From Chenggangzhangella methanolivorans (GTDB lineage: Bacteria; Pseudomonadota; Alphaproteobacteria; Rhizobiales; Methylopilaceae), in the NCBI RefSeq assembly GCF_019797865.1, contig NZ_CP081869.1:3497501-3561500 (forward strand): 64,000 nucleotides of DNA, in the 5' to 3' direction. Below the pieces are notes generated by a model, which saw only the letters and a program-made list of their open reading frames with translations, did no database searches and was not told where the DNA came from. The translations under genes and the position numbers were made by a program. Below are positions 8,828 through 18,760 of the stretch, one piece after another; the first letter of the stretch is position 1, and every line of letters starts with the position of its first letter.

Positions 8828-10116
8828 ATGGCGGAACGACTCCAGAGGGCAAGACGGCTGATCGCGCCCGAGCGGCGCTTGGCGTGGCTCGCGTCCGCCC
8901 GGTGGCCCCTGCTCGCCACGGCCTTCGTGCTCGCAAGCGTTGTGGCCGCGGGGCGGCTCGGGCCCTGGGAGGGGCTGCTCGCTTTCGCCGTGGTCCTGTT
9001 GGCGACCGCGGTCGCGCCGCGCGCATCGGCGCCCGCGCCGCGCGAAGTCGGCGGCGGCGTCAAGGCGCTGCGCGAGGAGCTCTCCGCGATCCTGTCGGGA
9101 CTTCCCGACCCCGTTCTTGTGCTCGATCGTCGCGGCTTCGTGACCGTCTTCAACGAGCGCGCCCGCGCCGCGCTCGGCGAAATCCGCATCGGCGAGCCGG
9201 TCTCCTTCGCGCTTCGGGCGCCCGAGGTGCTCGAGGCCGTGCGCGCCGCGTCGAGCGCGCCCCAGACGGTGCTCTATGTCGAACGCGCGCCGGTGGAGCG
9301 CTGGCGCGAGGCCCATGTGGCGCAGACGCGGCTCAGCCCCGGCGCCGGCGTGCTGACCGTCGTCGCGCTGCGCGACCTCACCGAGCAGCGCCGTTCCGAG
9401 CGGATGCGCGGCGATTTCGTCGCCAACGCCAGCCATGAGCTGCGGACCCCGCTCGCCTCGCTGCTCGGCTCATCGAGACCCTTCAGGGCCCGGCGAAGAA
9501 CGACGTCGCGGCGCGCGAAAAATTCCTCGAGATCATGCGCGCCCAGGCCAACCGCATGTCGCGGCTGATCGACGACCTTCTGTCGCTGTCGCGGATCGAG
9601 CTCAAGGCCCATGTGAAGCCCCGCAGCGTCGTCGATCTCGCCGAGCTGGTGCGCGGCGTCGCCGACAGCCTGCAGCCGCTCGCCCGCGAGCGCGGCGTGG
9701 AGATCGCGCTCACGCTCGCTCAGGCCAGCGTGCGCGGGGACCGCGACGAACTCATCCGCGTCGCCGAGAACCTCATCGAGAACGCCGTGAAATACGGCCA
9801 GTCCGGCGGACGGGTCGACGTGGGGGTCGATCTGGGGGCGGAAGGCGCCCGCCTCGTGGTCCGCGACTACGGGCCGGGCGTCGCGCCCGAGCACCTGCCG
9901 CGCCTGACCGAACGCTTCTACCGCGTCGATGTCGGCGACAGCCGCGACAAGGGCGGCACGGGCCTTGGCCTGGCGCTCGTCAAGCACATCCTCCAGCGCC
10001 ATGGTGGTCGCCTGACCATCGAGAGCGCGGCCGGCGACGGCGCGACCTTCACCGCGCTGCTGGAGCCCGCGGATGCGCCCGCCAATGTCGGGCAGGATCT
10101 GAAGCGCGCGAGCTGA
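8828..10116 (+). CDS. phoR: Phosphate-regulon sensor histidine kinase PhoR, one frameshift
   Basis: The N-terminus has two closely spaced hydrophobic segments (about residues 20-60). A PAS-like domain follows (ILSGLPDPVLVLDRRG to LRDLTEQRR), then the H-box NASHELRTPLASL, N-box NLIENAVKYG, D-box VRDYGPGV and the G2 motif GGTGLGLALVKHI. A T is missing near 9470, and restoring it gives LLGFIETLQGP. Length restored is about 429. It phosphorylates PhoB under phosphate limitation and is controlled through PhoU and the Pst transporter encoded just downstream. The ATG is chosen over an upstream TTG that would add a poorly conserved extension. Confidence 0.9.
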
Positions 10117-10141
10117 CCCCTCAGTTTTGAGGGATTCCGGC

Positions 10142-10170
10142 GCGTCATCCAACTGTCATGTGAAGGTCAT
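10142..10170 (+). promoter_or_regulatory. Pho box: three 7-bp half-sites at 11-bp spacing
   Basis: Three direct repeats read GCGTCAT, CTGTCAT and AGGTCAT, each separated by 4 bp, so the period is 11 bp. The PhoB consensus is pairs of CTGTCAT-like heptamers in this phase. The array lies 26 bp after the phoR stop and about 130 bp before the pstS start, which implies a PhoB-activated promoter for pstS and the genes after it, separate from phoR transcription. Confidence 0.85.
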
Positions 10171-10300
10171 AGAAGAGCAGCGAGGGGCCATACGGTCCCG
10201 GTCGGCAGGGTTCCAAAGCGGCCCGTCGAAGGTTTTGCGCCGCCTGCGAAAGCGTGGCGGCGCGGATGACAGAACAGCCAGTCTCAAACAGGAGAGACAC

Positions 10301-11328
10301 GTGAAACTCCTCACGCTCACCAGCGCGCTCGCGCTCGGCTGCAGCCTCTTGGCCGCCGGCGCCGCCAACGCGCAGTCGCGCGACCAGATCCGCATCGTCG
10401 GCTCGTCGACCGTGTATCCGTTCACCACCGCGGCGGCCGAGCAGTTCGGCAAGGGCGGCCAGTTCAAGACCCCGGTGGTCGAGTCGACCGGCACGGGCGG
10501 CGGCCTCAAGCTTTCTGCGCCGGCGTCGGCGCCGGCCATCCGGACGCCGCGAACGCCTCGCGCGCCATCAAGAAGTCCGAGTTCGAAGACTGCGCCAAGA
10601 ACGGCGTGACCGACATCATCGAGCTCAAGATCGGCTTTGACGGCATCGTCATCGCCAACTCCAAGAAGGGCCCGGCCTTCAAGCTGACCCGCCAGCAGCT
10701 CTTCCTCGCGCTCGCCAAGGAAGTTCCGGGCGCCGACGGCAAGCTCGCCGCCAACACCGCCAAGAACTGGAACGACATCGACCCTCGCTCGCGGCCGAGA
10801 AGATCGAAGTGCTCGGTCCCCCTCCGACCTCGGGCACCCGTGACGCGTTCCTCGAGCTCGTGATGGAGAAGGGCGCCGAGAAGATCGACGCGCTCGCGGC
10901 CCTTAAGAAGTCCGACAGCAAGGCCTTCGACAAGGTCTGGAAGACGGTCCGCGAGGACGGCGCCTACATCGACGCCGGCGAGAACGACAACCTGATCGTC
11001 CAGAAGCTGGAGGCGAACCCGAAGGCCGTCGCATCTTCGGCTACTCGTTCCTCGAAGAGAACGCCGCAGATCCAGGGCGCCTCGATCGAAGGAACCTTCA
11101 GGGGGGCCGACGGCCCTACAAGGTGTCGCGTCCGGTACGCTAGAAGAAGCAGCACATCGGCGTGATCCCGGGCCTCAAGGAGTTCTGGCCGAGTACGCCT
11201 CCGACAAGGCGATGGGCGAGGAAGGCTATCTCGGCGAGAAGGGCCTCGTCCCGCTCCCGGCCGAGCTCGCCAAGTCCTCTGAGGACGCCGCCAAGGCTCT
11301 GAAGACCATCGGCGCTCCGGCCTCGTAA
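10301..11328 (+). CDS. pstS: Phosphate ABC transporter substrate-binding protein PstS, multiple frameshifts
   Basis: GTG is the start, preceded by AGGAG. A signal peptide ending at ANAQS leads to [12 protein letters not shown] and the phosphate loop region VESTGTGGG. Further family blocks are [38 protein letters not shown] and [12 protein letters not shown]. The sequence changes frame at least six times (about 10512, 10785, 11030, 11065, 11100-11150 and 11190). Around 11100-11150, a stretch normally encoding SRPLYFYVKK is also short by several bases. The protein binds phosphate in the periplasm for PstCAB. It is first gene after the Pho box and is followed by a strong hairpin. I judge the damage to be sequence error because PstC, PstB and PhoU are intact. 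Confidence 0.85.
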
Positions 11329-11346
11329 GGTCCGACGTCTCGACCG

Positions 11347-11375
11347 CCGGCCCGGAGCGTCGCTTTCCGGGCCGG
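11347..11375 (+). terminator. Strong hairpin between pstS and pstC
   Basis: A perfect 10-bp stem (CCGGCCCGGA / TCCGGGCCGG, 9-nt loop) begins 19 bp after the pstS stop, without a long T run. In pst operons such a hairpin commonly stabilises or terminates the pstS message, so that more binding protein is made than membrane components. That role is inferred here. Confidence 0.6.
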
Positions 11376-11494
11376 TCGGCCTTTCGGCCCGGCGGACAGT
11401 TCGCCGGGGGCCGGCGGGAGCGCTCCGCGGAGCCGCCTCCGCCGCATGTCCTGATCCCAGAGTTTCCGAGCGCCCACGGGGAGCGCGCATCTTC

Positions 11495-12877
11495 ATGATG
11501 CTGATCTACATCGCCGCGATGCTGCTGGTGGCGGCCGGCGCCTATGTCACGGGTCGCCAGAAAGGCGCGAGCTTCGCGATCGCCGGCGGCGGCGTCGCCC
11601 GGCTTCACTCGCTCCCGAGCTATCACGGCGGATACGTGGCGCTCGCCGCCGTCGCCCCGATGCTGGTCTGGCTGATCGTCTGGCTGATGGTCGCCCACCG
11701 CATCGTCGACGCGCAGGCCATCGCGGCGCTGCCCCCGGGCCTGAAGCCCACCGACGAGCTCACCTACGGCGCGCGTCTGCGCGAGATCTACCAGATCGCC
11801 TCCGGCATCCGCATGGAGGGCGTCGACCCGGCGATCTCCGCGGGCGCCGACATGCTGAACTTCTGGCGCACGGTCACCGACTGGAGCCTGCTGGTCGTCG
11901 GCCTCGCGCTCGCGATCCTCGGCTTCTACTGGGGCGCCCGCCAGCTTTCGGCCGAGTTCCGCGCCCGCAACGGCGTCGAGCGCTGGGTCACCTGGATGCT
12001 GGTCGCCTGCGCCTCGGTCGCGGTGCTGACCACCGTCGGCATCGTGTTCTCGGTGCTGTTCGAGACGCTGCGCTTCTTCTCCAAGGTGCCGTGGTACGAG
12101 TTCCTGTTCGGCACGCAGTGGTCGCCCCAGACGGCGATCCGCTCCGACCAGGTCGGTTCGTCGGGCGCGTTCGGCGCGGTTCCGCTCTTCGCCGGCACCA
12201 CCCTCATCATGCTGATCGCGATGCTGGTGGCCGGTCCCGTCGGTCTCTTCGCGGCGATCTACATGGCCGAGTACGCCTCGCCCAAGGTCCGCGCGGTCGC
12301 CAAGCCGATCCTCGAGGTGCTGGCGGGCGTTCCGACCGTGGTGTTCGGCTTCTTCGCCGCGCTCACCGTCGCGCCGTTCATCCGCTCCACGGGCGAATAT
12401 TTCGGCCTGAACGTCGCGTCCGAAAGCGCGCTCGCGGCGGGCCTCGTGATGGGCGTGATGATCATCCCGTTCGTCTCGTCGCTCTCCGACGACGTCATCA
12501 ACGCGGTGCCGCAGTCGCTGCGCGACGGCTCCTACGGCATGGGCGCGACCAAGTCCGAGACCATCAAGCGGGTCATCCTTCCCGCGGCGCTCCCGGGCAT
12601 CGTCTCGGCCTTCATGCTGGCGATCTCCCGCGCGGTCGGCGAGACCATGATCGTGGTGATGGCGGCCGGCCTCGCCGGCAACCTCACCTTCAACCCGCTC
12701 GAGGCGGTCACCACCGTCACGGTGCAGATCAAGACGCTGCTCGTGGGCGACCAGGAGTTCGACAGCGCCAAGACGCTCTCGGCCTTCGCGCTCGGCTTCG
12801 TGCTCTTCTTCTTCACCCTCGTGCTGAATTTCATCGCGCTGCGCATCGTCCAGAAGTATCGGGAACAGTATGACTGA
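11495..12877 (+). CDS. pstC: Phosphate ABC transporter permease PstC
   Basis: The 460-residue integral membrane protein is intact. It carries a long N-terminal extension of three or so TM segments, typical of alphaproteobacterial PstC. The transport core follows (about residues 220-455) with FGTQWSP, GAVPLFAGT, YMAEYASP and the EAA-type loop GSYGMGATKSETIKRVILPAALPG. It forms the phosphate channel together with PstA. The pstA start codon lies inside its last codons, a tight coupling. Two adjacent ATG codons are possible starts. Confidence 0.93.
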   Translation: MMLIYIAAMLLVAAGAYVTGRQKGASFAIAGGGVARLHSLPSYHGGYVALAAVAPMLVWLIVWLMVAHRIVDAQAIAALPPGLKPTDELTYGARLREIYQIASGIRMEGVDPAISAGADMLNFWRTVTDWSLLVVGLALAILGFYWGARQLSAEFRARNGVERWVTWMLVACASVAVLTTVGIVFSVLFETLRFFSKVPWYEFLFGTQWSPQTAIRSDQVGSSGAFGAVPLFAGTTLIMLIAMLVAGPVGLFAAIYMAEYASPKVRAVAKPILEVLAGVPTVVFGFFAALTVAPFIRSTGEYFGLNVASESALAAGLVMGVMIIPFVSSLSDDVINAVPQSLRDGSYGMGATKSETIKRVILPAALPGIVSAFMLAISRAVGETMIVVMAAGLAGNLTFNPLEAVTTVTVQIKTLLVGDQEFDSAKTLSAFALGFVLFFFTLVLNFIALRIVQKYREQYD

Positions 12878-14711
12878 CGTCACCGCGACGACGAACCGGA
12901 CCATGCGACACGCGATGGACTCCGACGAGGCGCGCGCCCGCGTCCGCAAGCGCTACCGCGCCGAAGCCCGCTTCAAGGCCTACGGCATCGGGGCGATCGC
13001 CTTCGCGGCCGCCTTCCCGTGATCCTGATGACCGACATCGTCAGCAAACGCGTGGCCGGCCTTCACCACCACGCATCTCTCGCTCTCGGCGACCCCGGAA
13101 GCCTCCGACGTCGACCCGTCGGGCGACCGATCGGCGGCCTCGCTCGCCCGCGGCGACTACAACAAGGCGGTGCGCGCGTCGTATCAGGCGCTGTTCCCCG
13201 AGGTTAAGGGGCGCGCCGAACGCCGCCAGCTGAACGGCCTGCTGTCGAACGGCGCGAGCGACGACCTTCGCGCCGCCGTGATGGCGGACCCCGCGCTGAT
13301 CGGCCGTGAGGTCTCGACCCGCGCGCTGTTCTCCGACGACGCCGACCTCTATCTGAAGGGCGCCGTCACCAAGATCGAAGAGGAAGAGGGCAAGGGCGTC
13401 GACGCCGAGCGCCGTCACCGGCGACGTCGTCATCGAGACCTCGAACCCTGCCTTCCAGAGCGATCTCGAAGAGATCAAGACCGATCTCTCCGAGAAGGCC
13501 CGTGAGCGCCGCTTCACGGTCGCGTCTCAAAAGCCTGCGCGACGGCGTCGTGGCGGATCGTCCCGCCGCCGAGGCCAACCTCGCGGGCGCGCGCTCCACT
13601 GGCGACCAGTCCAAGATCGACGTCGCGACCGCGGCGCTCGGCAAGATCGACAGCGACGCCTCCAGCCTCCAAGCTCAGATGGAGACGCTCGCCGGCGAGG
13701 CGGCCGACTTCGAAACCGCTTCAAGGACGGAAGCGGCGCCGAGAAGCTCGATCCGAAGCTCCCGAGCCTGCTGGTCTCGATCAACGGCGGCCTCGTGAAG
13801 GTCAACAGCCTCTCGGCGAACCGCATCGAGGGCGTGGCGCTGACCCCGCTCACCAACCAAACGCCGCCCAGGCGGGCCAGTGGAAGGTGCTGACCTTCGA
13901 GACGCCCGAGAACGAGCGCCGCGTCGGCGACCAGCAGATCGCCTGGCTCGAGACGCTCAAGGCCAAGGGCCTCGTCGACAGCGGCTTTAACACCGGCTTC
14001 TTCACGAGCGGCGACAGTCGCGAGGCCGAGCAGGCCGGCATCCTCGGCGCGCTCGTCGGCTCGCTGATGACGATGTTCGTGACGCTCGTGTTCTGCCTGC
14101 CGGTCGGCGTCGGGCGCGGCGATCTATCTCGAGGAGTTCGCGCCAAGAACCGCTGGACCGACATCATCGAGATCAACATCAACAATCTGGCGGCCGTGCC
14201 CTCGATCGTCTACGGCCTGCTCGGCCTCGCGATCTTCCTGAACTTCTTCGGCATGCCGCGGTCTTCGGCGGTGGTGGGCGGCTTCGTGCTGGCGCTTCTG
14301 GTGCTGCCGACCATCATCATCGCGTCGCGCGCCGCGCTGAAGGCGGTGCCGCCGTCGATCCGCGAGGCCGCGCTCGGCGTCGGCGCCTCGCATCAGCAGG
14401 CGGTGTTCCACCACACCCTGCCGCTCGCGATGCCGGGCATCATGACCGGCACCATCATCGGCATGGCCCACGCGCTCGGCGAGACCGCGCCGTTGCTCCT
14501 CATCGGCATGGTGGCGTTCATCGTCGACGTTCCGACGAGCTTCACCTCCGCCACCACGGCGCTCCCGGTCCAGATCTATCTCTGGTCGGACCTGCCGGAA
14601 GTCGCATTCCAGGCCAAGACCTCGGCCGCGATCCTCGTTCTTCTGCTCTTCCTGTTCGCGATGAACGGGCTCGCCATTCTCCTGCGCAAGCGCTTCGAGC
14701 GGCGCTGGTGA
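12870..14711 (+). CDS. pstA: Phosphate ABC transporter permease PstA with DUF3333-type N-terminal region, multiple frameshifts
   Basis: The N-terminus (RARVRKRYRAEARFKAYG, then a TM segment) and a large extracytoplasmic insert are the DUF3333 arrangement of alphaproteobacterial PstA. A helical segment rich in Ala, Asp and Gln lies near 13540-13690. The permease core is clear from about 14030 on: GSLMTMFVTLVFCLPVG, NNLAAVPSIVYGLLGLA, the EAA loop IREAALGVGASHQQAV and GMAHALGETAPLLLIG. At least seven frame changes occur before 14140, and the last 190 codons are uninterrupted. The start overlaps the pstC stop. The coding density and intact neighbours argue for sequence error, not gene loss. Confidence 0.85.
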
Positions 14712-14735
14712 CCGGTTTCTGAAGGAGTTTTTCTC

Positions 14736-15557
14736 ATGGACGCTACCGCCGTCGCCAAATCCGCCCCCGCCAACATCGGCGCCCGCCCGCAGCCTCTGGG
14801 CGAGCCCAAGATCATCGCCCGTGACGTCAACGTGCATTACGGCGAGAAGCACGCGCTGAAGAACGTCACGCTCGACGTTCCCGAGAAGGCCGTCATGGCC
14901 TTCATCGGACCGTCGGGCTGCGGCAAGTCGACCTTCCTGCGCTGCATCAACCGCATGAACGACACGGTCGCGAGCGCCAAGGTCTCCGGCCTCATCCAGA
15001 TCGACGACCAGAACATCTACGATCCGAGCCTGGACGTCGTTCAGCTGCGCGCCCGCGTCGGCATGGTGTTCCAGAAGCCGAACCCGTTCCCGAAGTCGAT
15101 CTACGAGAACGTCGCCTACGGCCCGCGCATCCATGGCCTCGCCAGGAACAAGGCGGAGCTCGACGAGATCGTCGAGTCCTCGCTCAAGAAGGCGAGCCTG
15201 TGGAACGAGGTGAAGGACCGCCTTAACGACACCGGCACCGGCCTTTCGGGCGGCCAGCAGCAGCGTCTGTGCATCGCCCGCGCGATCGCGGTGAGCCCCG
15301 AGATCATCCTCATGGACGAGCCCTGCTCGGCGCTCGACCCGATCGCGACCGCGCGCGTCGAGGAGCTGATCGAGGAGATCCGACGCAACTACACCATCGT
15401 GATCGTGACGCATTCGATGCAGCAGGCCGCGCGCGTCTCCCAGCGCGTCGCCTTCTTCCATCTGGGCATTCTGGTCGAGACGGGCGAGACGGAGAAGATC
15501 TTCACGAGCCCGAACGACAAGCGCACCCAGGACTACATCACCGGCCGGTTCGGCTGA
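14736..15557 (+). CDS. pstB: Phosphate ABC transporter ATP-binding protein PstB
   Basis: This intact 273-residue ATPase has Walker [10 protein letters not shown], the PstB-specific [10 protein letters not shown]-loop VFQKPNPFP, signature [14 protein letters not shown], Walker [13 protein letters not shown] and the switch histidine in [12 protein letters not shown]. It energises PstCA-mediated phosphate uptake. The ribosome site GAAGGAG lies before the ATG, and the gene sits 24 bp after pstA. Confidence 0.97.
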   Translation: MDATAVAKSAPANIGARPQPLGEPKIIARDVNVHYGEKHALKNVTLDVPEKAVMAFIGPSGCGKSTFLRCINRMNDTVASAKVSGLIQIDDQNIYDPSLDVVQLRARVGMVFQKPNPFPKSIYENVAYGPRIHGLARNKAELDEIVESSLKKASLWNEVKDRLNDTGTGLSGGQQQRLCIARAIAVSPEIILMDEPCSALDPIATARVEELIEEIRRNYTIVIVTHSMQQAARVSQRVAFFHLGILVETGETEKIFTSPNDKRTQDYITGRFG

Positions 15558-15574
15558 GTTTCAGGAGGAGAGCC

Positions 15575-16285
15575 ATGTCGCTCGCCGACAACCACATCGT
15601 CTCGTCGTTCGACGACGACCTCAACCAGCTCGCCGACAAGCTCGCCGAGATGGGCGGGCTCTGCGAGAAGCTCGTCGGCGAGTCCGTCGACGCGCTCGTT
15701 CGCCGCGACATCCCGCTCGCCCGCCGCGTCATCGAGTGGGACCGCGCGATCGATCGCCTCCAGCATGAGATCGAGGAGCGCGGCATCATGACGATCGCGC
15801 GCCGCGCGCCGGTCGCGATCGACCTCCGCCAGGTGGTGGGGGCGCTGCGCATCGCCAACGATCTCGAGCGCATCGGCGACCTCGCCAAGAACATCGCCAA
15901 GCGCGTGGTCGCGCTCGACGGCCAGTTCCAGCCGCCCAAGCTCGCCGGCGGGGTTGCGCACATCGCCGACCTCACGCTCGCGCAGCTCAAGGAGGTGCTT
16001 GACGCCTACACCCGCCGCGACGACAAGCGCGCGCTCGAGGTGTGGACGCATGACGGCGAGATCGACGCGCTCTATAACTCGCTGTTCCGCGAACTCCTCA
16101 CCTATATGATGGAGGATCCGCGCAACATCGGCTTCTGCGCGCATCTGCTGTTCTGCGCCAAGAACATCGAGCGCATCGGCGACCACGCCACCAACGTCGC
16201 CGAGACGGTGTATTACGTCGTGCACGGCGTCCCGTTGACCGAAGACCGGCCCAAGGCCGACCTCGTCAGCGCGGACTTCGACTGA
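15575..16285 (+). CDS. phoU: Phosphate signalling regulator PhoU
   Basis: The intact 236-residue protein shows the two tandem three-helix PhoU repeats, with metal-binding-type motifs in DLRQVVGALRIANDLERIGDLAKNI and a second copy, CAKNIERIGDHATNVAE. PhoU connects Pst transport activity to PhoR, keeping PhoB unphosphorylated when phosphate is plentiful. A strong ribosome site (AGGAGGAG) precedes the ATG, 17 bp after pstB. Confidence 0.97.
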   Translation: MSLADNHIVSSFDDDLNQLADKLAEMGGLCEKLVGESVDALVRRDIPLARRVIEWDRAIDRLQHEIEERGIMTIARRAPVAIDLRQVVGALRIANDLERIGDLAKNIAKRVVALDGQFQPPKLAGGVAHIADLTLAQLKEVLDAYTRRDDKRALEVWTHDGEIDALYNSLFRELLTYMMEDPRNIGFCAHLLFCAKNIERIGDHATNVAETVYYVVHGVPLTEDRPKADLVSADFD

Positions 16286-16329
16286 CCCTCGCGACTTCGA
16301 CCGACTGACCTCAGGAGAGGCCTGGCCGC

Positions 16330-17030
16330 ATGAACCCGCGCGTGATGATCGTCGAAGACGAAGAGCCGCTCACCATGCTGCTCCGCTACAACCTCGAAGC
16401 CGAAGGCTACGAGGTCGACAGCGTTGCGCGCGGGGACGAGGCCGAGGTGCGCCTTTCCGAGGCGACCCCCGACCTCATCCTGCTCGACTGGATGTTGCCG
16501 GGGGTCTCGGATCGAGCTCTGCCGGCGCCTGCGCGCCAAGCGCGAGACCGAACGTCTGCCGATCATCATGCTCACCGCGCGCGGCGAGGAGGGCGAACGC
16601 ATCCGGGGCCTGGCCACCGGCGCGGACGACTATGTGGTGAAGCCCTTCTCGGTTCCCGAGCTCGTGGCGCGGGTGAAGTCGCTGCTCCGGCGCACCAAGC
16701 CCGAGCACGTGTCGCGGACGCTGAAGGCCGGCGACATCGAGCTTGACCGTGAGAACCGGCGCGTGCGTCGGCAGCTGCGGGAGGTCCATCTCGGGCCGAC
16801 CGAGTTCCGTCTGCTCGAGTTCCTGATGCAGTCCTCCGGCCGCGTCTTCACGCGCGAGCAGCTGCTCGACGGCGTGTGGGGCCGGGACGTCTATATCGAC
16901 GAGCGCACCGTGGACGTCCATGTCGGGCGGCTGCGCAAGGCGCTGAACCGCGGCCGCAAGCCCGATCCGATCCGCACGGTGCGCGGCGCGGGCTACTCGT
17001 TTCGACGAAACGTTCTCTCGCGCGAGCTGA
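16330..17030 (+). CDS. phoB: Phosphate-regulon response regulator PhoB, two indels
   Basis: The receiver domain begins VMIVEDEEPL, with the phosphoacceptor in LLDWMLPG and the conserved Lys in DYVVKPFS. The winged-helix OmpR/PhoB domain includes LGPTEFRLLEFLM and RTVDVHVGRLRKAL, ending at RTVRGAGYSF. About two bases are missing near 16505 (restored reading PGVSGIELCRRL). A surplus T near 17001 hides the natural end: removing it gives YSFDETFSRAS and the stop used here, whereas the raw frame runs on to 17050. PhoB activates the Pho box upstream of pstS, so the operon encodes its own activator. Confidence 0.93.
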
Positions 17031-17084
17031 GGGTCTTCGATCGTCCCTGAAGCGCCGGTCGTCACGTCGGCGACAGCCGGGAAT

Positions 17085-17111
17085 GCGTGGCGTTCTAAGC
17101 GAGCGCCACGC
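17085..17111 (+). terminator. Hairpin between convergent phoB and glutamine amidotransferase genes
   Basis: An 8-bp perfect stem (GCGTGGCG / CGCCACGC) with an 11-nt loop lies in the gap between two convergent genes. There is no T run, so intrinsic termination is possible but not certain. The rest of the gap shows nothing else recognisable. Confidence 0.4.
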
Positions 17112-17173
17112 CCAGCCGCATACCCGCGCGAAGGCGCGAGAAGACGGCTCCCGCCGGCGCGAAACAATTGTTG

Positions 17174-17886
17174 TTAGCCGGCGATTTTTGTCAGATTGCG
17201 GTCGAGCGCAGCCGCGGTTTCGCGAAATGCCGGAAGTAGCGGCGTGACTTCCCCCGCGAGATTCTCCGCGCCGTCCGGACCAAGCGCCTTCTGCAGGCTC
17301 GCCCAATATTCGGGAATGCGCCGCCAGTCCGCCACCGTCTCGGCGACGATCTCGGGATGGAACTGGACCCCGTAGGCGTTCGCCCCGACCGCATCGCCTG
17401 CACCGCCGCCGCATCGTTCGAGGCGAGCGCGACCGCGTCTTCCGGGAGGCGCGTCACCTCGACGCCATGCCACTGGAACGTCTGGACGCGCTCGGGCAGG
17501 CCGGCGAACAGCGGGTCGGCGCGCCCCTCATCGGTCAGGCTGACGTCGCCGAGCCCCACTTCGGGCGAGGCCATCATCTTCGCTTCGCCGCCGAGCGAGA
17601 CGGCGAGGAGCTGGTGGCCGAGGCAGATGCCGAAATAGGGCCGCTTCAGCTCCGCCACCCAGCGCCGGATCGCGGCCTTCTCGGCGACGAGCCAGGGGTG
17701 CTGGTCTTCCTCCCAGACGTCCATCGGGCCGCCCATGACGGCGAGCAGGTCGAAGCCCTTGAGCGGCGGGATCTCGTCGCCGGCGTCGAGCTCGACCGTG
17801 GTCCACTCGACGTTCCGGTCGCGCCAGAATTCCCGGAAGGAGCCCGGATGCTCGACCTCAAGGTGCTGGAAGACGAGGACGCGCAT
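17174..17886 (-). CDS. Class I glutamine amidotransferase (GMP synthase-like), one frameshift
   Basis: The protein starts MRVLVFQHLEVEHPG and has AVMGGPMDVWEED, the nucleophile elbow PYFGICLGHQLLA (Cys catalytic) and the His/Glu pair in GVQFHPEI near the C-terminus. The frame changes near 17390. The restored length is about 237, matching stand-alone type 1 glutamine amidotransferases of unknown partner, often annotated as GMP synthase-like. It hydrolyses glutamine to pass ammonia to an acceptor that is not encoded nearby. It lies 14 bp downstream of the metallopeptidase gene on the same strand and could share its transcript. Confidence 0.87.
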
Positions 17887-17900
17887 GCCGGTCGCTTCCT

Positions 17901-18535
17901 TCAGCCGTAGCGGTGCAGCGCGGCGCCGTGCGCGCGCAGCCACGCCTCGGCCCGCTCATAGTCGGGGAAGAGCCGCTCGACATTGGCCCAGTAGCGCGGC
18001 CCGTGGTTCATCTCGCGGCGGTGCGCCACCTCATGGCGGCGAGATAGTCGAGGACATAGGTCGGCGCGAGGATCAGGCGCCAGGAAAAGGCGAGGTCGCC
18101 GGCCGCCGAGCACGAGCCCCAGCGGCTGGTCGTGTCCTTGATGACGATCTTGCCGATCGTGACTCCGAGCGCCGCCGCGTGGCGGCCCGCCGCCTCGACG
18201 AAGGCCTGGCGCGCCTCGCGCTTGAGAAAGTCGGCGACGCGGCGCGGGGCGTGCTCGGGCAGGCCGTAGACCGCGATCTCGGGCTCGCGGCCGCGCTGGC
18301 CGGGCTCGATCCGGACGAGGCCGCGCATGCCGGGGCGAAGCGAGATGCGATGCGCGACGCCGCGCAACGGCACGATCTCGCCCGGGGCGAGCGGCACCCG
18401 TTCGGGAAGCCGCGCCAGCCGCTGCTCGATCCAGCCGACATGGCGCTCGACGAAGTCGCGCGCGGCCGCCTCGGCGGTGCGCGAGGGCAACGTAAGGGTG
18501 ACGTCGCGGGTGGCGGAGCGCACGCGCAACGTCAT
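17901..18535 (-). CDS. YgjP/DUF45-type zinc metallopeptidase, one frameshift
   Basis: The start overlaps the stop of the small gene upstream. An N-terminal beta-rich region leads to SRWGSCSAAGDLAFSWRLILAP, the conserved pre-catalytic block, and then the zinc motif HEVAHRREMNH. One C is missing from the CCC preceding the catalytic His codon (near 18033), which breaks the frame exactly before HEVAH. The restored length is about 211. This family (Pfam YgjP-like, formerly DUF45) consists of uncharacterised soluble metallopeptidases related to SprT/WLM domains. Confidence 0.88.
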
Positions 18536-18735
18536 GCGGCGGCCTGACTCGAGCGGCGCACGGTGACCGCGACCTTCCCGAGCCGCGTGTTGATCAGGAA
18601 CGAGGCGCCGTCGGCCGCCGTGTCCTGCACGAGGAGAGGTCGGGGCCTGAGCACGCGAAACAGCGACATGAGGCGGCGGGCGCTCGCGATCGTCAAATCA
18701 ACCGCGCGAATCGGCGGCGAGCCGACTTTAGCCAT
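18532..18735 (-). CDS. Small uncharacterised basic protein coupled to the YgjP peptidase
   Basis: The 67-residue product starts MAKVGSPPIRAVDLTIASARRL and ends in RRSSQAAA. It has a central Leu/Val-rich segment (SLFRVLRPRPLLVQD) and no cysteine, signal peptide or clear TM helix. Its TGA overlaps the ATG of the metallopeptidase gene (ATGA), so the two are probably co-translated. The neighbouring hydrolase ends just upstream on the same strand. No family is recognised; a role linked to the peptidase is only inferred from position. Confidence 0.65.
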   Translation of the reverse strand: MAKVGSPPIRAVDLTIASARRLMSLFRVLRPRPLLVQDTAADGASFLINTRLGKVAVTVRRSSQAAA

Positions 18736-18760
18736 CCCGATTCCTTCGAGGCGAGCCCCC

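Noticed and set aside
10964-12949. Long minus-strand frame opposite pstS-pstC
   Set aside because: His/Arg/Asp-rich low-complexity translation with no motifs; plus-strand pstC is intact and unmistakable.
10301-17030. The pst-pho operon as a set of true pseudogenes
   Set aside because: pstC, pstB and phoU are intact, the Pho box is well kept, and identical types of indel occur throughout the window in genes that must be functional.
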